A DNA stretch of 64,000 bases from Ectocarpus siliculosus (Eukaryota; Sar; Phaeophyceae; Ectocarpales; Ectocarpaceae): NCBI GenBank assembly GCA_000310025.1, contig FN649733.1, forward strand, positions 513,329-577,328, written 5' to 3'. Of the stretch, positions 57,501 to 64,000 are shown piece after piece. Numbering within the stretch: the stretch's first letter is position 1; the number at the start of each line of letters is the position of its first letter. The notes beneath the pieces are model-generated. The model saw only the letters and a list, made by a program, of their open reading frames with translations. It made no database searches and was not told where the DNA came from. The position numbers were made by a program, and so were the translations under genes.

Positions 57501-58027
57501 CCATTGGGGGGGGGAATCAGCCCCCCCCAAAAATATCCCCCCCCCCGGGGCCAATTTTTCCCCCCCAATAAACGGGGGGGGTTGGGGTATCCCCGTTCCC
57601 CTAGAGGCCCCAAAAAAACGTCCACCCCGGGTTTAGGGGGCGGTTTCTTTTGGGGGGGGGGAGGGGTTGGGGGGGGTTCCCCCCTTTGGGGTTTTTGCGG
57701 GCCCCGGGTTGGGCCCCCCAAAAAGGGCAAGAAAACCCGGGCCCCCCCCCCCCCCCCCCCGTCAACCCCCTACCTCTCTTGCCTGTCCGAACAGACGAAC
57801 TCTCTGCGCTCAAGGGGAACATCATCTACCCCCGCGCTCGCCGCAAGGCGGCGATTGCCTCTCAGCGCCGCACGGCGTCAGAGATTGGCAAGTTCGTGGG
57901 GGGCGCGGCAGACGAGGACGATGACGACGATTCAGACGAGGATGGGGAGCTTGGAGGCAACTTGGGCGGCGCCTCCGCGGCGGTAGCGGACGGCGAGAGC
58001 GACGAGGAAGCAGAGCTCGAGTTCTGA
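54575..58027 (+). CDS. Acidic, Lys-rich protein, probably nuclear (5' end uncertain)
   Basis: Exons supported: 55442-55743 (the start may instead be 55452), 56574-56747 and 57795-58027 (TGA); the last two junctions keep phase. A small upstream exon, 54575-54607 (AHKVEEITGTY), has good splice borders, but its phase fits only the 55452 acceptor. The first large exon is Ala/Val/Glu-rich and ends in a poly-Glu then Asp/Glu run encoded by GAG repeats. The second has a GEGKGKGKGKG stretch and a nuclear-signal-like KERRPKKKAKR. The last begins DELSALKGNIIYPRARRKAA and ends in a second acidic tail. The composition resembles histone-binding or ribosome-assembly proteins, but no domain was recognised, so the function is open. 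The intron 56748-57794 contains a gap and degraded sequence. Confidence 0.6.
56277..56323 (+). repeat. Dispersed repeat, copy 3 (left-truncated)
   Basis: Shares tttgtagggatgcgagg and ctacggcatgcac with the copies at 6693 and 37358 and is followed by a 15-base C-run. A more diverged relative (gggatgcgaggtgtaatagg) lies just upstream at about 56211. Confidence 0.65.
57118..57770. other. Degraded duplicate sequence around an assembly gap
   Basis: 57120-57284 is a homopolymer-distorted copy of 57767-57930 (the start of the last exon), and 57385-57768 is a distorted copy of 56740-57117. The pattern, with bases replaced by neighbouring C, G or A runs, is typical of low-quality read ends. The stretch should not be used for gene prediction. 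Confidence 0.85.
57285..57384. other. Assembly gap of 100 N
   Basis: Placeholder of exactly 100 unknown bases. Each side repeats the far side's good sequence in degraded form, so the two contigs probably overlap and the gap length is not real. Confidence 0.98.
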
Positions 58028-60292
58028 ACTGGATGATGGACAGGAGAGGGCCTTTCGCCCCTGTGCACGTTTCTTTCTACAGCAGTGGTCTCTCGAACAG
58101 CAGTCAGTGTAGTTTATGCATGGGTTTTACGTCTGTAGGGATAATGAATGGTATTGGGGCGCTATATACAGGGGGAGCAGAAGGTCTCGCAGGGTAGGTA
58201 GGGGTCGGTGGAATCCTGAGCGAAGGGGCCCCTAACAGGAGGGAGGGTTGGGTTGGGAGAGGTGGGGTAGGGGGTTGGTTGCGGCCTCACTTTTGATGAC
58301 GCAGTTTTGTTCGAGGCCAATCTTGGTGTGGCCACTCCGTGCGTACAAAGCTCGGGTACTCGAGACCGATCGATGCTGTTGGTTGTGGCGGGGGAACAGT
58401 TGCTCAACGACCGACACCTCCGCCCGACCGAAGTTGCCAACCGACCAATGAGCGGCTTGTACAGATGTGTTCGATTGGGGTGGGAGATATACATACGTTA
58501 CGGCGATTTTGTTTGCATTGAAAAAGTCCGATGCGCTGATGGATGTGCTTTGCAGCCAGTGGTAGCCGACGCCGCGTTATTCCTTCTTACCGAAACCGTG
58601 AGGCGGCTAGCTCGCACGGCTTGCTTGGTGCGCATGAATCATCAATCATATTGACTTTTGGGGGGGGGAGCGGGGGGCGGAGGAGTTTAGTCTCTGCAGC
58701 AAGGTATTATCGCTCAACGCGAAGGTATTTGTTCTTTGTCGATTATCAGCTGTTTTGGCCGGAGGACGGTTGACGCCGGTGTTCACGCACGTGGCAGGCT
58801 GCGCAGTCTATGCATACTGCAGGCGAGTTGGGGTGTATCGGTTGGAGAATGCGTTTAGTGAATGAAGTCTTCTTGTGTTCCTATGTCGCCGAAAAAGACA
58901 TGCATTGCTGTCTAGTCTTGGCAACTTCCCACGCCTACCATGCAATACCTGCCCCACAGCAGTATACGTCTTATCCACTACTACTGCTGTGTTGTGTTGG
59001 CTAGAGCAAAAGAAAGGTGTTCAGCGGGTAGACTTATGGTAGGGTGATCTCGTTCGGCGACGTGCTACTGCTCATTGACGGTACTTTTTCTCTACCATGT
59101 TGGCATTTTTTGCGCCGATTTACGGTGTTTTCTTCGGTTTCTTCGCGAGCTGTTCTCGCAGACTGAGTGACCATGTGACTGTCCGGCGGCATGCCGAATC
59201 GTGATATTCCGACACAGCGTCTGTAAAAGACATGTAGCAGCAAGTGACGGGAGACTTTGAAGGAACTCGTGTGGGATCCCGTTGGGGTTTGTTCATTGTA
59301 GCACTATTTGGTTTTCAGTTCAATGGGCAAGAGTCGAACCCGTTGCTGTCGCGCACGTATTTGCGGCACAGAGTTCTCTCTGGTGCAGTTCGTTGCCGCG
59401 AGGCTACACAGGAGTATGCCTTTGCTTGACTGTTCACACCGCAACGCCGGCTGACACCCGCGAGCATGAGCTTTTGTGTCAGCCCCGCAGGAGACCCTCG
59501 TAGATCCTAATTGATTTGTTAAATGGCGCTGGGCGACGGTAGTGGGAGTACTGCACCGAACAGACGCACCTTCGGCCGGCCACCCGCTTGGCCGAAGAGG
59601 CTCGCTTCGGGTAGGTCCAACGGAGTCGTTTTCATGTATTTCAAGCACTGGGGCTACATCGTTTGGTTGTGCGTTTGAACGTCTTTCCGCAGTGAAGGAG
59701 AAAGTTACAATACTCGCTTGTACATGGTGCACATGCACTTGCTTCTAGCCCGCCCGCCTGCCCGCCAAAACAGCGCGACCGATTCCCCGACGTTACAAGG
59801 AAGGCTTGTTGTTAGTGGCTCTTTGTTGTAGCAAGGAACTGAGCTCTTCTAGCCCTGCCGTGGCCGTCAAGTTCTCTGCCCAATACGCTACTTCGACTAT
59901 ACCACCAGGTGCATACAAGGACGACACATCCTAAGGTGGGCACAACAACTTCAAAATATGACACAATATTACACCTTCGGACCCATCTAGAACCAAAAAC
60001 AAAAACAGTGTTGTAACCTCCACACTATCAATACGCCCGCATCATGAACAATACCATGTGCGGATCCCCAGCCAACAAGCACGATGACGGCTTGCAAAGC
60101 GAGGAGAGGAAGACAAAAAGTGGCGAATCTTCGCAAGATATTACCCCGAGCGAGAGAAAGTCGGTCTTCAAAACCACACCGATCCACCCCTCCCTCACCT
60201 CCCCTAGCATGTCTATCAGCCAGATCATCGGGTCTATGATGACCTGGAACCTCGGCATGTACATACAAGGAGCTAAAGCTAGCTTGCTATTA
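58028..60292. other. Convergent intergenic region
   Basis: Lies between the stop codons of the acidic-protein gene and the TPR gene. It contains GT/GGTT-rich DNA near 58230-58280 and a G-run at 58662-58670. No exon chain was found on either strand. Confidence 0.55.
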
Positions 60293-62726
60293 CTATGTAG
60301 CATCGCTTGTTGGCGCAGCCACCCCGACATCCACCCCGTGTTGCTCCGCAACCTGCCGCTGGGCGTGCAGTGCCTCCCTCGGACTGCACTGCCACTCAGC
60401 ACAAGCCAAGGCCCGCCACCTCAAATCCCCGTCGACGTCGCCACGCTTCCTGCCGCCGTTTCTCCACCCTTCCGACCGCCGCTGCGCTTCCTTCATCGCC
60501 CGCGCCGCCGGGGTGTCGACGCTCGTCCACCTCCCCGCCCGCTGAGGGCCACGCGACGCCGACCGTGCTGGAGGGGCCGATCGAGGGGTCGGTACATGGC
60601 CGAGGCGTGCCCATGAACCTTTGTGAGGTGGGGCAGGGCACGGACGAGGGCTGGTGTACGCGTGCTCGAGGAGGTCCCTTGCCGTTGCTTCGCCAACGAC
60701 TTCCTCCCCGTGCTGCTGCTGTGACCGGCATCGCGGAGAAAGGCCCACGCCGTCGAAGCGTGACGGCACTTGCGAGTTTTTTTGACCGAACTTGAGCTTG
60801 CCTATGCAAGGGAAGGACGACACCGCTACTCGGGAGCGTGAAGCCGCGCGCTTACGGGAGTAGGAGGCGGCGGTGGCGGCGGCGGCGGAGGCTTTCTCGA
60901 GCGCGGTTTCAATCCCCTTCGCGACGGGACTCTCCGGCCCAAGATGCTGGTCGGCCGCCGAACGCGCGTACTTGTACGAGGCAATTGCCGCGTCCAGCTG
61001 ACCAAGGTGCTCCCTCTCGACCCCAAGGTTGAAACAGGCGATGGCGAGGAGCCCTCCCGCCGCCGATGGTGGTCCGTCTTGCCTGTCGACCGAGCTCGTG
61101 TCTCCTTGGACGCTCTTTTCGTCCCCTGCAGACTCTCCTCCTCCTCCTCCTCCATGGCCTTCCGTACCGTTTTCGGCGGGGTTCGCTTTTTTTCCGCCTT
61201 CTGGCACGTCATGGTCCGCGTGGTGGACTGACGAGGATGCTTCTGGACTACATGTACGCCCATCATCCGCCACGGCCGAAGAACTAACCGTCTCCCCGTC
61301 TTCCCCTTGGACTTCCGGCCGAGGAACGCTGCTGCTTTCAAGACATCCTGTGACCCCCACACTTGGAACGCTATTACCGCTATCCCCGACACCACCCTTT
61401 GTCCCGCTGTCGGCAGAAGTAAGATGAACCGACGCAACAGCAGCACCGTCCTCATCCATATCCGCTGGGTCACCACTCGCGGTGTTTGGGTCTTCGACGT
61501 AGGAGAACCCTGCTTCTTGCTCCATCATCGCTTGGGATGCGAGGTCGATGGCGTGACCGGCGTGCATAGCGGCTTCCCGGTGCAGCCCAATGGTCGACAA
61601 AGCGGCGCTCATGTTCACGTGTGTGCCGGCGGGGTTGTCCGCGCCCCCGGGCACCTTGGCTTCTATTCTAAGAGCGCGGGCGAGAAACTTGACGCTTTCG
61701 CGTGGCTTTCCCCAGTTCTTCATCAGGCAGCCGAAGTTGTTGAGCGTCAACGCGCGGGCCTGAAGCCTTGCCTTGCCAAGAAAAGGCTGCCCACGGCTGG
61801 TCAGCAGCGAGGCTTTCTGTAGTAGGCGAACTGAGGCCTGAATCATTGATTTGTGCATGTTTGGTGGAAGGGGAATATGGTTAAGATTTGCCGAACCACC
61901 CGGGGGCTGGAGGATTTCCTACGCTTACATGCGGGAGGACGCTTGCTTTCTACATACAGTCTAGAGAGCCGTTGTTTTCGTCTGTCTGTGTGTGCATGTA
62001 CAGCAGTACCGTATGCATTGGTTGCGTCAGACACCACACGCCCCGGGACTTACCAATTTCAAAAGCTTGATTATTGTACAGATAAAACAGCGACGGCTCC
62101 GACAATGGCGGCGTTGGTAAATGTTCTCCTCGAGAGCTTGCCTATAACGTGGTATCCTTTTAGTTTGGCGTACTCTTCGTCAGGGAGAAATCGAGCTGGT
62201 GCAGGGGGTGTGATATCTTGGGCAACCTACGGTAGCCAGAACCTGTAATAGCATACAGTGTCACATTGTAGCATACGTTCAAGCTAGGTAAAAAAAGAAA
62301 CGCTACAGAGTGTACATATCTGTGTGCATACATACATGCACGCCCGTGAACTCGAACCCATACATACGTCGCGCGAGGTACAGATCGAATGTACACCATG
62401 ATACATCATGATCGGATCGGCATGCAGTAAGATCTTTGCGCCTGCGTGTGCCGTCTAGACTACTACACTAACAGGCACACCTTGATGTTGTTCTCCGACA
62501 GCCTTTTCATGGCGAGGTGGTTGTAGGCTAAGACAAGGTCTGCTGCGACTTCGCGGGTCTCCTCTGACGAGGGACCGTGAGAGTCGACCGACCGAGTTAG
62601 GCTCTCTTCCGCTGCAACGACGGCGCCATGGTCGTTGCCACCCTTTCTCAGACTCAAGATGCGCGAGCGAATCTCCTCTGAAGTCTCACTTATAAAGCTG
62701 CCCTCTGAACTGTTGTGTGCCTCCAT
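60293..62726 (-). CDS. TPR-like repeat protein
   Basis: Two exons: 62726-62481 (ATG) and 61837-60293 (stop), joined in phase 0 at AAG|gtgtgc and gattcag|GCC, for about 596 residues. Exon 1 is helical (GAVVAAEESLTRS, ADLVLAYNHLAMKRL). Exon 2 begins with paired helices typical of tetratricopeptide repeats (LNNFGCLMKNWGKPRESVKF, NMSAALSTIGLHREAAMHAG). After a Ser/Gly/Glu-rich insert comes another TPR (LLAIACFNLGVEREHLGQLD, AAIASYKYARSA). The last 150 or so residues are Arg/Ser/Pro-rich. TPRs bind partner proteins; no catalytic domain is seen, so an adaptor role is inference. The upstream stop-free stretch to 62882 lacks an ATG, which favours the start at 62726. Confidence 0.72.
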
Positions 62727-64000
62727 CACCAATTCAAGACCCCTTCTCCCCGTTAAGCAACAGCGGCGCAGCTGGGTGCAGGGCCCATTTCTCCCCAAAC
62801 ATGGAGCATTAGTCAAGACGAAAAACGTCTCGCGCAAAATGCGGCGGAATTGCTCGATTGCTCCGCAGGTACGCTGTATCACTGATATAAATTATCAGTG
62901 TATAGACGTAAATAGACTCGAAATAAGTCCAGTACCCAGCCGGTTTTCCCCCCCCACTCACTGAAAAGACTCCACCACATCCCGTTCGAACGTGGGTATA
63001 TCTCGAATGGGTAGCCTTTCTGTGTGTGTATTTATTTTTCCTACAACTCCACCAGAACTCTACTGCTACGCCTCCACACACACCTTGATTTGTTCGGGTT
63101 TTCTTGCGCATTTTTGCGCCTTGACAAGGCTTAGACGAGAATACCTACCAATTGAACCTCTGCCAGGCTACTACTGCTGGAGTGCTTGGCTGGTAAAACA
63201 GCTCTCTCTATCTCGATTCATGCTACAGAATACAAAACGAATTCATTCATGTCTCTCTGCACGCACACCCAGATATATATGATATATGATACCCTGTAAG
63301 AGTCCGGGATAAATTATCGGTGATGAATTCATAGCGCGGTAGCGGACACTTGTGAGAGTTTGAGACGTGGTGTATGTGGGTGTGAAGGTGAACATCCAAA
63401 ACGACAGAAAAACAAAATTGTAGTTCTACTGCAGTACGCAGTAGTAGTAGGTTAATCTTCACCACGCATTTTCAAGGGACACCGATCGATGCCGTTCCGA
63501 CTGCTTAACGTGTGTTGCATAGCAGTGTGGGGTGGTGATTTCCAGGCGTTGACTCAAACTTTTCACTGACATGATTTGTCGAGGAGGAGCACAGGCGATG
63601 GATGGTGAGTTGTGGCGTCGCCGCTGTCTGACGACCACGCCCGTACATACCTTCTCTACAGGTAGCTTCTTCTTGCGTCATTTGTCTGACTTGGTAGTGT
63701 GTGTGTACGCTCAGGACAAAAAAATAGCACTACTGGTAGTAGAAGCAAGTGTATGCTATGGAAAACTAAGCATTGCTCGTAGTAGAATCAACTCCATTCG
63801 CTCAATCCGATTACCGTGCTCGCAAGACTCCATGCTTGGCGGCGATTGAATCGGCTCATTCAGTATTGGTTTTGGTTTCAGCGGGGGGGTACCTCAGGGC
63901 TAAAAAAGCGCGAGGAACCAACAGGAAAGCTCCCCGTGTGCAGCACCATGGGCATACAGAACCAGCGTTCGCAAAATGTTTAGGTATTCCCTGCCAAAGA
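62727..64000. other. 5' flank of the TPR gene and window edge
   Basis: No gene is supported. The minus-strand segment 62727 to about 62870 may be 5' untranslated sequence. Short ctgcagtagtagtag-like runs occur at 63428-63455 and 63729-63750. Confidence 0.5.

Noticed and set aside
57094-57770. Gly/Pro-rich frames on both strands around the second gap
   Set aside because: They come from homopolymer-distorted, duplicated low-quality sequence.

Overview
This is a eukaryotic nuclear window, and it most resembles a brown alga or another photosynthetic stramenopile (Ectocarpus-like). Three things point there. All large genes are cut into many exons with conventional GT-AG borders. Long CAG, GCN, TC and poly-C tracts run through both introns and exons. 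One gene is a cyanobacterial-type plastid FtsZ whose N-terminus looks like a heterokont bipartite plastid presequence. The species call is inference. Exons were read by eye from splice signals, reading phase and family resemblance; no search was run.

Layout. (1) 261-8655 (+): the 5'-truncated end of a p115/USO1 vesicle-tethering factor, interrupted by a 100-N gap with duplicated flanks. (2) 12227-24579 (-): a gene of about 1,860 codons, with N-terminal ankyrin repeats and a very long low-complexity tail. (3) 25778-32713 (+): a ten-exon multi-pass membrane protein I do not recognise. (4) 34425-34496 (+): tRNA-Thr(CGU). (5) 38928-50856 (-): plastid FtsZ, nineteen exons, about 513 codons, with two GC-AG introns. 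(6) 51327-51735 (+): a candidate start exon plus second exon. (7) 54575-58027 (+): an acidic, lysine-rich protein, probably nuclear, disturbed by a second 100-N gap. (8) 60293-62726 (-): a TPR-like protein. The six large genes alternate strictly in strand (+,-,+,-,+,-), so neighbours are head-to-head or tail-to-tail.

The space between and inside genes holds two long TC microsatellites, a 1.7-kb foldback-like element (52.84-54.51 kb), a cluster of GC-rich CACCGGGGTGC repeats with a hairpin (27.0-27.9 kb), a hairpin-forming minisatellite (37.8-38.0 kb), a dispersed repeat followed by poly-C in three copies, and short interstitial telomere-like tracts.

The genes do not form a pathway; they are housekeeping genes for Golgi trafficking, plastid division and tRNA supply, mixed with lineage-specific genes. 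The most informative result is the reconstructed FtsZ, whose reading phase is continuous over nineteen exons. The best candidates for something undescribed are the ankyrin/low-complexity protein, the membrane protein and the foldback element.
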